Assembly: GCA_010645155.1 (NCBI GenBank)
Contig: CM021319.1
Coordinates: 5,787,354-5,851,353, forward strand
DNA length: 64,000 nt
DNA from: Tigriopus japonicus
Lineage: Eukaryota; Arthropoda; Copepoda; Harpacticoida; Harpacticidae
Direction: 5' to 3'
Below the pieces are notes generated by a model. That model worked only from the letters and a program-made list of their open reading frames with translations. It was not told where the DNA came from and did not search any database. The position numbers and the translations under genes were made by a program. Below are positions 11,701 to 22,578 of this stretch, in pieces; position 1 is the first letter of the stretch, and every line of letters starts with the position of its first letter.

Positions 11701-12706
11701 TCAACTCAATTTGGGTCAAAAAAAGGCATATGCGTATGTCTTTGTATCTCCAGATAACGTTTGCCTTAGAAACATCAACGATCATTGAGGCCGGCATCTA
11801 AAAAAATTTTCATTGCATACCGAACTCGAAAAGAAATATTTAAGAGGTTGTGCAGTATTACTCGGAACATTTGATCACGAGATCACTGGATGCCAAGGTA
11901 CTTCTTGGACACTGGACTTAAAGCCCTAAGATTTAGCATCTTTATCTGGACTGAATGAAGAGCGAGATGTTTGAGTTCCATGTTTTGTAACAAACCCTGA
12001 ACGTGAGCATATCTTGATCCCTCATGAATTTACGGCTCTAATCTGTCCCAACTAGTTTGCAAATTGAATCAATGCAATAAAAGCATGCTGTTTCAAGAAA
12101 AATTAAACTAATGCATTACAAGGTAACGGCTTGCACTTTTTTGACATGAATAACAACATTGAACACAAGTTATAACCATGAACGTCAGAAAAATGGTGGG
12201 CACCTACTAATACTCTTTTATCATCATTTGTGATTTTTGAGTGGTTTACACAAAACAATACAATTCGTTAGCATTAAAGAATATGGATGATCTACTGTCT
12301 CAAAATCGGACAGTCCACGTCGTGTCCCGATTTCATTTGGCTAAAAGCTCATCCATGATCCTGTTCTATCTCTTTACACATCAAAGAGGTGGACCTAAAG
12401 TAGGTGGACCTACCTACCTGGTCCTTATCCTTTTGGGTCCATACCCAGGCATGCATGAGGTCACTACGGTGTTTATATCCAGTTCTCGAGTGAAAGTAAA
12501 AGTGCGTGTTGAGTGTCGTTCGTCTGTCGAGCTAGTGTTTTCAGGTGGTGGCGGCGGCGGCCTTGTCGATCCTGTCCTTGATCCCTGGACCAATGGCCAT
12601 GGCCCTCTAGACGATTGTCCCATCCCAACCTACACATCGTCCTTGACGCGTTCGTTGTTCCTTGTTTGCCCGCTTCCTCGCTCGTTGGCCTCCTATTCTG
12701 TGACTG
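8761..12706. other. Spacer with the probable promoter/5' UTR of the CP2-type factor
   Basis: No recognisable gene. The 9.0-10.5 kb part is higher in GC and dense in short tandem runs: CTCCTC at about 9067-9090, GGAA/CGAA at 9805-9832, ACGT at 9843-9877, TTG/GGT triplets at 9958-10008 and GGAT at 10201-10218. Open frames here on both strands are low-complexity and unrelated to proteins I know. Between 11.4 and 12.7 kb I see nothing supportable apart from upstream sequence of the transporter gene. Confidence 0.5.
9800..10220. repeat. Cluster of microsatellites
   Basis: Within about 420 bases there are runs of GAAG/GAAC tetramers, ACGT tetramers, GTT/GTG triplets and ATGG tetramers. They are 1.1-1.5 kb upstream of the CP2-type factor start and may be part of its transcribed leader or promoter. 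Confidence 0.7.
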
Positions 12707-14869
12707 ATGGCGCCCGTCTGGTGGTCCGGAGGTCTTCGAGGCTTGCGAGGCCCGTCTTTGACCTCCTGTTCCACCTATCGCCCCTCGCTAAGGGGTGCAT
12801 TAGCCCTACGTTCCCTGAGTGTCACGCCTTCCCGTCATGGTCCGGACCCGCCACCGGCCTCTGGGGGGTTCTTATCTAAATTCCTAGGTCCCCAATCGGC
12901 CTTGACGGACACGCCGCACAAAACGAATCGATGGACCATGTTCCTGCCCGCGTTTGCTACCCACATTTGCTTGGGTGCGCCTTACGGCTGGTCGGCCATC
13001 TCAGCCGCATTGTCCAAGGAACACGGTTGGGTGGTGTCATCCTCGGCTGATTGGGCCTTGGATTACTGTACCTACCCTATGTCCGTCATGGTGAGTGTGA
13101 CTTATGTGTTTCCAAAGTAACGAACATTGATCCACGCCTTTCTGCTTTGGCCGATGCGGGATTTAGATTGCGGCGGGCGGTCTCTCTGCCGCCATAATGG
13201 GCCCCTGGACCATGAAAGTGGGCACGCGAATGGCTTTGACGACGGGTGGCACCCTTTTCGGATTGGGATTTGCGTTGTCGGCGTTGGGTGTCGCCAACCA
13301 CAACCTGGCTGTCCTTTACGCGGGCAATTGTAAGACGAGCCTGATCCCTTCTGAGGTATTCTTACGCGTTTAATCAATGATGTTTCGTGGTCTTCGTCCG
13401 TAGTGTTGTGCGGTTTTGGGTATGGTTGCTCGTACACGCCACCTATTCAAGCATTGCTCGAATGGTTCCCGGATAAGAAAGGCCTTGCTTCTGGAATCGT
13501 AATTGCTGGATTCGGTTCGGGTGCGCTTTTCTTCACGCCCATGATGAACTTCCTGACTCGTACTTACTCTCAAATGCCTCAATACTTGGGCTCCTCCCTC
13601 GAAACGATCACCGAAGGAGGCAAAGTCTTCACGCAAATCGGCGATTCGCTCAAAGAAGTGGTGTACGCCACTCAAGCCGATTTAGCCAAACTGCCTTACT
13701 CCGATATGATGGAGGGCTTCTATCTGGTGGATTCGGGTAACTCGGGTGTGGCTATGAGTTTGGCCACGATAGGGGCCATGTACACAGGGGCCATTATTTC
13801 GTCCGCATTCCTTCTCAAAAAACCTAGCAGTCAGTACCTACCCACCGGTTGGACGCCCCCTCCGGTCACTGGAACCTCGGGGTTGAATGTCAATACCAGT
13901 ACGGTGATGAGAACGCCCCAATTCTGGCTGCTCTTTACCACCTCCACTTTATTGGCCACGGGTGGCATGGGCCTAATGTCAGTGGCTAAGCCCATGATTG
14001 GCGAGGTGTTCACGAGTTCCATGCCAGGCTTGGTCACGGCGGCCTTTGCCTCTAGCTACCTCATGGTAAATTTTTATATTGCCGTTTGCCAAATCATAGA
14101 AAGTTCTAAGGACCTCTTAATTTTATATTCAGGCCATGGCTGGTGGAAACCTGGCTGGCCGTTTAGGTTGGGCTGCTGTGTCGGACAAGATCGGTCGTCG
14201 AGCTACTTTCAATGTCTTCACCTTAGGGGCGGTACCAATTTTCGCTTCCCTGCCTTATACGATCACTCAGGTTGTGAGTAATCCCGATGGTCCCTTGGCA
14301 CCCGTGTATTTGGGCATGTTCTGCGCTTCCACGGTGGCTGCCATCTCCATCATGGGTGGCGTTTTTGCTGTGCTTCCCGCTTATGAGGCTGACTTATACG
14401 GGCCCAAATACGTTCAAGCCATTCACGGTCGGTTCTTGCTCTCAGCCACCATGTCAACCATCGCTGGACCCATGTTGCTGCTCAATCTGCGCAAAATGGC
14501 CGAGAGCTCCGCCATTCAAGGTGCGATTGAATCTTCATTTTGAGTAGTGTTTGCAAGTTGAATTCATCGTTTTTTGTTCCTCCTCCAGATTTGTTGTCCA
14601 AGGTTGATCCTGACAAATTCCAGAATCTCTTTGGAGCGGACCTTGGACAAGCCCAAACTTTGATTGAAGCCAAAACTCTGACCATTTCCAAGCTCATGAC
14701 CATCATGCCCCAAGGGACAGTGGACCCCTCGCCTTTTATCTACAACAACACCATGTACACCATGGCTGGTTTGGTGAGCGTGGCAGCGGCCTTGCATTTC
14801 ATGGTTCGTCCCGTGGACCCCAAGTACTTTGAGAAAACCGATACGTCTGAAGAAAAGAAACAAGCATGA
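12707..14869 (+). CDS. MFS transporter of the oxalate/formate-antiporter (OFA) type
   Basis: Predicted 12-segment membrane carrier for small organic anions; the substrate cannot be told from sequence. Five exons: 12707-13090, 13167-13329, 13404-14065, 14133-14520 and 14589-14869. All have GT-AG introns of 67-76 bases and the frame is kept, giving 625 residues. The NRWTMFLPAF start of the transport domain, the WFPDKKGLASGI loop and a GRLGWAAVSDKIGRR loop (the MFS G-x-x-x-D-x-x-G-R-R signature of the second half) are diagnostic. The ATG at 12707 is the first after an in-frame stop at 12701. The roughly 75 residues before NRWTM are rich in Arg, Ser and Leu with almost no acidic residues, like a mitochondrial presequence. 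A start at the Met of RWTMF (about 12938) would remove it. Family call firm, localisation inferred. Confidence 0.85.
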
Positions 14870-15606
14870 TCTGATATGAAGAGGAATGATTTTCATCCAA
14901 ACGGTTTCGCCCTCCCCGTAGCCGAGTGATACAGCGTACGAGATGATACGCTCAACCCAAGTACTTAAACTTTAACGTATCAAGATTTTGAAGATTACAG
15001 ATTGGTTATATCTAAAAAGTTAGCATTCCATTATATTCCAAAAGATCTTTTGAAAATCAGACGGTCGAAGATTGTTTGGGTTCCTTTGTTCCAAATCAAA
15101 AGACAGGGTTTTTGTTTATCCCTGCTTTCTTCATCGGAATATCCTGTCAATCTGGTTCTAAATTATTAACGAATCCTTAATATTTAGTCTATCTTGTAAG
15201 AATGATCCAGAAGGGGGAAGAACAAGTTTGGAGGGAAAGGCAACGAGGTTTCGAACACCCGCCAACTACGGCCGAGACCGCACATTTTAGCCGCATTAGC
15301 TGGCCGAGGTTGCGAGGCTACGTTTTTATCTGTATTTTTTGTGACGTACGTAGACACAGCAAGCACGAGGCTGGCTGTGCGAGACTGATGGATGAATCAG
15401 GGCTGAGAGATACAGAGAATAGACGGGCGAGATAGAGAGGCCAACGAGCCAGCTTACTAAGTTAGTCACCAACAAGAAGTTAATCATCAGAAATATTAGT
15501 CATCCTCGACGATCGCATAACCATCTTCGCTTCGGGGTCCTCAGTCGGTCAGTCCTTACTCGTGAATCGCGCCCGTGTTCCGGACCCGAAAATATCAACA
15601 CTCAAA
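14870..15606. other. Spacer between the MFS transporter and CHMP4
   Basis: Holds the transporter 3' UTR and the CHMP4 promoter and leader. No further gene was seen. Confidence 0.5.
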
Positions 15607-16287
15607 ATGTCGTTTCTGAAGCTTTTCTCCGGGAAGAAGGGCGAGAAGCCGCCCACCACCGGAGAAGCCATTCAAAGTCTCCGCGAGACCGAGGAGATGC
15701 TCGAGAAGAAGCAAAAGTTCCTCGAGTCCAAAGTTGAGGCCGAGCAGGCCACTGCCCGCAAGTTCGCCAAGACCAACAAACGGTTGGCCTTGCAAGCCCT
15801 CAAGAAGAAGAAGCGCTACGAACGACAACTCCAACAGATCGATGGCACACTCACCACCATCGAATCCCAGCGAGAAGCTCTGGAAGGGGCTAACACCAAC
15901 ACAGCCGTCCTCACGACCATGGGGTCGGCGGCCAAGGCCTTGAAGAAAGCCCACGCCGATATGGATGTGGATCAGGTCCATGATATGATGGATGATATTG
16001 CCGAGCAGCAAGATGTAGCGCGCGAGATCTCGGACGCCATCTCTAATCCCGTGGCTTTCGGGCACGATTTCGACGAGGACGAGCTCGAAGCTGAGCTCAA
16101 TGAGCTGGAGAACGAGTTGGAAGAACAAGAACAGGAAGACCTCGACCGAGAGCTCCTCAAGGTGTCCGGACCTAACACGGAAAAACTCCCCGAAGTGCCC
16201 ATGGCCGAACCTGCAGCCGTGGCCAAGCCCAAGGTCAAGTCCAAGGAGGATGACGAGCTGGCCGAGTTAGCGGCTTGGGCTTCGTAA
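15607..16287 (+). CDS. CHMP4: CHMP4 / Shrub (Snf7), ESCRT-III subunit
   Basis: Core filament-forming subunit of ESCRT-III, which drives membrane scission in multivesicular body formation, cytokinesis and repair. A single exon codes 226 residues, the normal length. The N-terminal basic helix (MSFLKLFSGKKGEK) is followed by the Snf7 core with TRKFAKTNKRLALQALKKKKRYE-like basic helix 2, then an acidic region and the C-terminal short helix ending DDELAELAAWAS. That helix corresponds to the ALIX Bro1-binding/MIM region of CHMP4 proteins. The ATG sits in a good context (CAAAATG). An ATTAAA at 16482-16487 is a plausible poly(A) signal. No intron. Identification is firm. Confidence 0.95.
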   Translation: MSFLKLFSGKKGEKPPTTGEAIQSLRETEEMLEKKQKFLESKVEAEQATARKFAKTNKRLALQALKKKKRYERQLQQIDGTLTTIESQREALEGANTNTAVLTTMGSAAKALKKAHADMDVDQVHDMMDDIAEQQDVAREISDAISNPVAFGHDFDEDELEAELNELENELEEQEQEDLDRELLKVSGPNTEKLPEVPMAEPAAVAKPKVKSKEDDELAELAAWAS

Positions 16288-17126
16288 ACATCGAGAACGC
16301 TGCCCAAATCATGTCTGACCCCAATCGCAACTCGCCCTAATACATTCTCTATTCCATGATAATGATGACATCATTGACTTTGCTTAAGTTGGCTTCATCG
16401 GCCCCGTTTGAAACATGTGCCCACCTGCGACAGTGAGATAAAGACCAAGGAAAACGGGTCACATCACCGCCGTGCGGACCAATTAAAGGGGTTTTTTTTT
16501 TCATTTTCGATCAGCTCACGACTTACCCCCTCCCTCCTTTTTATTATGATATCATCGATGAGCTAGCTAACCAAAGCTATTGAACTATTCTATGAAGAAA
16601 TACAACTAAATCTATGACACACGACATTGAATGACGTTCGTGCATTTGGTACCAGGCAACTTATATGGTCTTTCTTATCACTGGTCGTATTCATTCAAGG
16701 CCAAAGTACTATTCCACCGCTTTACGCAATTGCCAAAGTGCACCTCCGAACGCGCCTCCTTTAGTTGCGATACTCTTGTCAACTCTCGAACTCGACTGGA
16801 GATCCTGATATTGATTATATCATCATGAGGCCTTAGGAAAAACGACGTAGAGGTGCTTTCTTTCTCTCTCTCTTTCTCTCATGCCCTCCTCCCCTCAGAC
16901 CACAGATTCCCAAATATTTCATAAAACACCCTTGCACCTATACAAGTGTCGCTTCCAACGTTCTTTCACAAGTGTTTCCAAATCATTATTCAAAGTTCGG
17001 GATAGTTAGTGATCCCTAGGCCCTAAAAGTGATCTCAGTTGGGCTCTTGGGATCCCTTTGACCACTTGCTAGTTTCTTGGCTATGGCCAGACCTCCACGA
17101 ACCGGATCTGATTATGTCCACGACGA

Positions 17127-17414
17127 GTGAAAGTAGTCAACTCTCCGACTCCAATTCGAGCAGAATCGTTCCTTCAACCACCCGTGGAAGTCGCCCTCCG
17201 CCTTCTCGTAGACCCCCCTTCATTCGTGGACGGGTTTATCGAGCTCCGCCGCCTCATATCAGTCGCCAATTTCCCGCTGCCGGACGATCCCCAGTGCTTG
17301 CGCGATCTGGAGCAGGGTTAACTCCGATCCGAGGTGATTCGCCACGCCCAGGTCGTGTCCCTCCTCCCTCTGCTTTGGATCGAAACGATCTCAAACGAAT
17401 CTCTCTAAGGAGCC
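17127..17414 (+). pseudogene. Possible decayed or partial coding segment
   Basis: In the frame starting at 17127 the translation looks protein-like: VALRLLVDPPSFVDGF, then LRRLISVANFPLPDDPQ. It favours C/G at third positions. It meets a TAA at 17319-17321, and then the same frame runs on as a second plausible stretch (SEVIRHAQVVSLLPLLWIE) to a TAA at 17412-17414. There is no ATG in this frame; a stop lies just upstream. The overlapping ATG frame from 17115 is Ser/Arg/Pro-rich and looks like a shadow. Family not recognised. It could be a pseudogene, an exon of a gene with unseen neighbours, or chance. Confidence 0.3.
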
Positions 17415-18759
17415 GTACTTTCTTAACGTTCGTTTCAAAGGGGTTTTCAATTATTGTCATATCAGAAAATAGTTTTTTGTTCAAATAATTGAGATAATGT
17501 AAGGGAAAAGACTATCAGTTATCGAAGGTCCAGCTCCTTTCTTGAATTTTTTTTTTGTCAGAGTTCATTTCTAAGGAGTGAAGAAAAAACGGTCAATATT
17601 TTTGTAGGCAGGCTGCTCAAGGTTTTTTTAAAAAGAAGAGAGAAGACTGCTTTCTGCGTCTTGTAATTTATTTTCCAATTTTCAAAATGGATGAACAAGT
17701 TCAAAAGTAAAAATCCATCTTTTCTTACGACAATCCCATGTGGTACACAATGTACCCTACCTCTCTCTTTACTGCAAATCTGTAAATCAAATGTTTTGAA
17801 GTTCGCGATTTCATCCTTTGTAAGGCTAGCGAATTTCGGCAAACAATCATAAGGTTTAAGACAAAGTTACTTCAGATACTTCTGTTTGTACTATGTAAAC
17901 AAAAGAGCTCAATATCTCGCAATAATGAAATCGCTTTTCCATCATGAGCGCCTATAAAATTGAACAGATAGTGTTTTGGGACACCGTGGTATTTGGCTAA
18001 GTGTCTGTTTTAACACAAATTAAAAGAATATGAAAACAGTGAATTCAGTTCTATTAGGCAATCTCAAAGTACAAAATAAGCACACAACAGGTTTTAATTA
18101 GACTTATGTTCTCAAAGATTTTTAACAGACTCGATTCCACCGGGCTCTCTTATTTACGGCAACATACCACCTTTTGTTTCCAGTGGCCAAAAGACTTTTC
18201 CTTTCTTATTAGTAAGTAAGGTCTGAATGACAAAAACATGCCGAAAATTATCAGTTCAGTCAAATAGTAGTATAAACTATTACACATTTACAAAATTGTG
18301 CACAGTTCAAGTGTCCAAGCAAGAAGTATAGTACCAACACTGTTTGATTATTATGAATGTTTTAATTTTCAATTTTTGGTCCAAGTTCAATGGATCAGCG
18401 ACTAGCACAATGTGGATAGTAGATAGATAGTAGTGTAGATATTTGGAGGTAACTTGTTCATGGGGCAGAATGAAGGTAACAAAAAAGAATTGAGGCCAAG
18501 GCTTTCATTTCCTTCGAAGATATGTCCCACTTCCCACCGTAGGGGAAGAATGGACTTTGGGAAAATCTCCAACAAGAAACAATTTGTACGAGCCTCTTTG
18601 GTCACAAGACTCAAAGGGCAATTAAAAAGTCCGGAACACGTTCTAAATGAATTCGTAAACATTGATCAAACCCAGGTCAGCGACAGTTTAGCTTATCATT
18701 GAGGGAAATGCCTCATGGCAACTTGGAAACGAATGTTAACAACAATAATCGGTCAATTG

Positions 18760-19031
18760 ATCAGAAGAAACTATAAAGGCCAGCATCCCCTTCTGGGGTC
18801 ATCAAAGAACATCGCTGAGGAAGAAATTGGAACCACAACTGACGAAACCGCCAGCGATTGCGAAAAACTCGAAGCACCAAGCGGAACAACTCACAGCTTG
18901 ATCCAGGACATCGATCGCCTCACTCCTCTTTCTCAATCCAGTGGAATTAAGAGTACCTCTGTGATCCAAAGGAACGACATGACGATTCCAAATGGCCATC
19001 AACCCTCTCTAACCAACGGAACCACTGACAA
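18760..19031 (+). CDS. Possible exon of an unrecognised gene
   Basis: An open frame with even, coding-like codon use runs through EEEIGTTTDETASDCEKLE and LIQDIDRLTPLSQSSGIK, ending NGTTDK. It ends in a strong donor (GAC-AAG|gtaagaca, exon end 19031). The 5' border is uncertain: an ATG at 18715 is available in frame, but acceptor-like sites around 18762 and 18806 fit as well. Hydrophilic, no domain seen. No matching downstream exon found. Confidence 0.35.
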
Positions 19032-20601
19032 GGTAAGACAGCAGCCAACCAAAATGTTCTTGATCGACCACAATCCTATCTTGATCTCTTGTGTCTTGCA
19101 CTAAGAATCGAGGTTCTCTCGATAGGAATGACTCATTTGAAGCTCCCTCCAGAGAAAGGTAGTGCAGATGTTTTTCCTCCGTCGAACTCGGATCACATGT
19201 TCGGGGAATGTGTCGTTTGTGGCCCTTATCCGCTCTCCTCAACTCCTCTGCATAAGGGCCCTATTTCAAAAAGACCTGGCAGTGTTGCAGTCCAAATGAT
19301 GTATTTATTACTTCAAAGTGTTCTAAACTTTTTAGCTTGGGAAGATGGAATAAGAACGATGGGAGTCATCTTCACTCCATTCAGTTGCTATTTTTTTTCT
19401 TTGAGCAAAACCAATCTGTTCATTCTTGTTAATGATTTCAAGCATGAAATGCTCAACAAGGAGAATCAAATCGTTCGGAAGGCTTTGTATATAGTAGTAT
19501 GTAGAGTGAAACGCACATGTGTTCCGTGTGATAAAGGGACCTTCTCTTCAGCCTTTCTCTCACCCTCGTATCATGAAAACTAACAGCCTGGGTGCCCTCA
19601 TTTACGACAAGTCGAACCTAAAATGCTTTGATGCGAAAAAATACTGGTGAGAGAAATCGAGAGTCAACCGAAGTGTACGTATGTGTGTACGTACAATACG
19701 TGCCGTTGTGTAATGAGCGGAGGAAATCAAACAATTGCTGTGATCCCCATTGCTCGGGCCGGATTCTTGAAGGAGCACGTAAGAACATACCCAAGATATT
19801 TTGGCTACGTCGTGTCAAGTGAGGCTAAATTAATGGGTTCGACCGACCTTTGTTGACCATAAATCATTTTGAAAGCTACGCCTTTCTTGCATTCAAATTT
19901 CTTTATTGTCAAGAGTAAACAGAGCTCGAATTCGAATCAAATCAATTCTTAGATCATCAGACCTACTTAAGATTCGCCACAATGGGTCATGCATTTGAGA
20001 TATCTGTCGCCGCATGCAGATTCATCTTCATCCTAAGTCAACTTTCATCCCTTGTATTTCGAAAGCTCTTATTTTTTGCCTTGGGACAGCCTATTCTGAA
20101 AAATCACCTCCAGACAGGATAGGCATGTCGTTTGTGTATGCATGAACCGCGTGTTCGAATTCCAGTTCAGAGTCAAACTCCGCGCTACTACCTCATCTCT
20201 AGGTTTATTCCACATAGGACTACTTTACCTATGGACATGGTTCTTGTTAGGGCTTGGTAATTTGGCACAACTTTGGGAAAATGCCAAGGGCAATGTTTGG
20301 AACAACTTTGCCGACGTTCCATCCCCAGCTAGAATACATTATGAATGAACGTTGTGAGGACCAGACGAGTGAAGTGCTTCCAATAATTGAGTAGTTCTTA
20401 TCCTGCTCGAGCCCTTGTCGAAAGATTCTCGTTCAGTCTTAATCTCGCACACACTCGCTTGTTTATGCGATGAACTTCTTGTTAGAGCAACGGAACGAAA
20501 TGTGAAAGGTGCGAAGAAGGGGAAAACCTGGGAACTATCAGTCCAGTTCGAACTCCAATATTTTACGCAAACGAGAGAAAGATATAGAGCAAATCAAATG
20601 C

Positions 20602-22578
20602 ATGTATGCAGACATGTTGCAGCAAGCTCTGGTGATATTTGTTCTACTAACTCATCACTGTTGCTCCACTACAGAAGAGTTCAGCTCTTTGGAGGCTAGT
20701 GAAGAAGACATAACACCCTCAGAGAGTTCTCCACCAAACCATCCGTTGTACCAGTTCTTGGGCAATGTGAGCCAAAACTTCAATGGCAGTGAGTTCGTGC
20801 CTTTTGATCCGATTTTGGGTCCTTCTTTGAAGTCCCGTCGAATTGGATTGGCTCTTCAGCCCGAGCAATGTCTGTCATTTCGAAGACTTCCAGAGTATTC
20901 CACTCGAACAAGAAATGTGTTTAGTGTCGAATCTGGAGATAATTTAAACATTACTTGCATGACAATCCAGCGTCACAAATGGATATCGACTGCACCTTTA
21001 TTTGAGAGCATCGCGAAGCTTGAGAATTTCATTCAGGTCGATGAAAAGAGCAGCCTTTTACCAACATTCCTGTGGTGGTTGGGTTGCTTTATTGAATGCC
21101 TCATTCTTTAAAGCGCCTCAAGGCTCAATTTGGCAATTTTATGGGCCGCAAAAACCAATTTCAAAACCAAACGTCTCGGCAGTTTTCAAGGGATTGGCGA
21201 TTGAACGTAGTTCTTTAATGGAACGTTAATGAACGGACAAGGACAAACTCGAACCCAACTGTCATTCCATTTCAGTTGGTGCTATAAAAATCTCCGATTT
21301 GGATGCGATTTCAAGCCTTGCATAGTGGAAGTAGTTTCCGACGTGTTTTTCTCCGTACTGCAGAGGTTCTTTTTGTCAACACAAAGGCTAACTTTCGAGA
21401 AGCAAGTTTATTGGAAGTTTTTTTCTTAAATTTCGACACAGCTTGGTCCATCTGAGTGGAAACTTCCCATTTGATAAAAGTTGGTGGCAGGAAAAGTGAA
21501 CGGTCGCTGAAGTGAAGAAAGTTTTAGGTGTCAATAACTCAAAGCCAACTACAAACTTATTTGACACACTACTCAAGTCATCCATAAAATAGTTCACTAG
21601 CGGCTTTAAGATTTGTTCAAAGACTTTTTTATGCTTGAAAATGTTTCAAATAACCTTCGAAAACAGTGGATTCAACTTATCATGAGAAGATATAATATCT
21701 TTAAGACGTATGCAAGTTAAGGCATCTGCATCGATTATACGAAAATTAGGGATGTTTTAAGTGTCTTTCGTTTTTTACGAACAGGCCCGTTTTATGTTTT
21801 CGATGTACTTTTACTTCCCTATAAATTCTGCTCCAAAAATTGTGCGTAAATTGATGGCCTCGTCTAATAATCTCAAGGAAAACCATCGTTAATCCCAGAT
21901 TCAATATGAGACTAAGGCTAATTACTTTTTGGTGCTCTTTTCATCAACCTAAAATGCTCATAGACCTACTCGAGTTTGTCTGAAATTAGAGGCATTCAAT
22001 TTCAATCGGATATTGACTACTCGCGATTCAGATTCTACGACACTTTGATGCTTACCAATCTCAGTCATCTTCATGTGGGAGAGTACGCTTGTTCCAGTTT
22101 TAGATCCATTAAGCTGACTGAGAGAGTGTTCTTATTTGTCAAAGACCAAGATCATCCGGTGTCATCTCCTCGAATGCGAGGGAAAACTCATTTGGTGAAG
22201 GCCACGCTCGGTTCAGACACAGTGATCCCTTGTCTCCCGGCTCACCCTCAATTTAATGTGTCACTTTATAAGAAGAACACTTTCCTTGGGGACAAATATG
22301 AGTTTCACCCGCTTAAAGGCTTCATAATACCCAATGTGACCGAATTGTCTTTGGCTGGAGATTATCAATGTCGGTTTACATCATATCATTACTTTGAACA
22401 AATTCGAAGCTTTCGTCTACAAGTTGAGGAAAAAACTGTTCTACATGATGTTATTCGTGAATATGAGATCCCAAAACCGTCCAGAGCATTTCTATGTCAC
22501 GTGTCTAAATTAGTTTTGAGTGTTGGAGCATTAATCATAAACCTTGCAGTATATTTCCTCTTGCATCAAATAAATTGA
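20602..22578 (+). CDS. Two-Ig-domain membrane protein resembling a PDGF/VEGF-receptor ectodomain without kinase
   Basis: Predicted secreted/type I surface protein. Exon 1 (20602-21036) encodes a signal peptide (MLQQALVIFVLLTHHCC) and the first half of an Ig-like domain (ESGDNLNITC). Exon 2 (21964-22578) encodes the second half of that domain (LTNLSHLHVGEYAC) and another Ig-like domain (GSDTVIPCLPAHP, ending LSLAGDYQC). It finishes with one membrane segment (LVLSVGALIINLAVYFLL) and four residues. The CAG|gtcgat donor and ctcatag|ACC acceptor are both phase 0 and give 349 residues; the donor is not ideal, so the intron needs transcript support. Six N-glycosylation sequons are visible. The PCLPAHP..NVSLYK..F.P..GF pattern recalls VEGFR/PDGFR Ig domains; that link is inference. 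No kinase domain follows before 25 kb. Confidence 0.6.

Larger units (their letters stand above)
16288..20601. other. Spacer with uncertain exon-like fragments
   Basis: Apart from the two candidate coding fragments listed at 17127 and 18760 there is a CT-rich run at 16857-16881. Nothing else is recognisable. Open frames at 19089-19583 and 19618-19856 lack family resemblance. Confidence 0.4.

Noticed and set aside
12241..12879. 212-residue open frame upstream of and overlapping the MFS transporter
   Set aside because: Starts without ATG, no family resemblance, and overlaps the transporter's first exon in another frame.
17115..17488. ATG frame MSTTSESSQLS.. over the 17.1-17.5 kb segment
   Set aside because: Ser/Arg/Pro-rich with irregular third positions; it looks like the shadow of the overlapping frame at 17127.
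19089..19583. 164-residue open frame
   Set aside because: No ATG start, no family resemblance, and it runs through the donor of the candidate exon before it.
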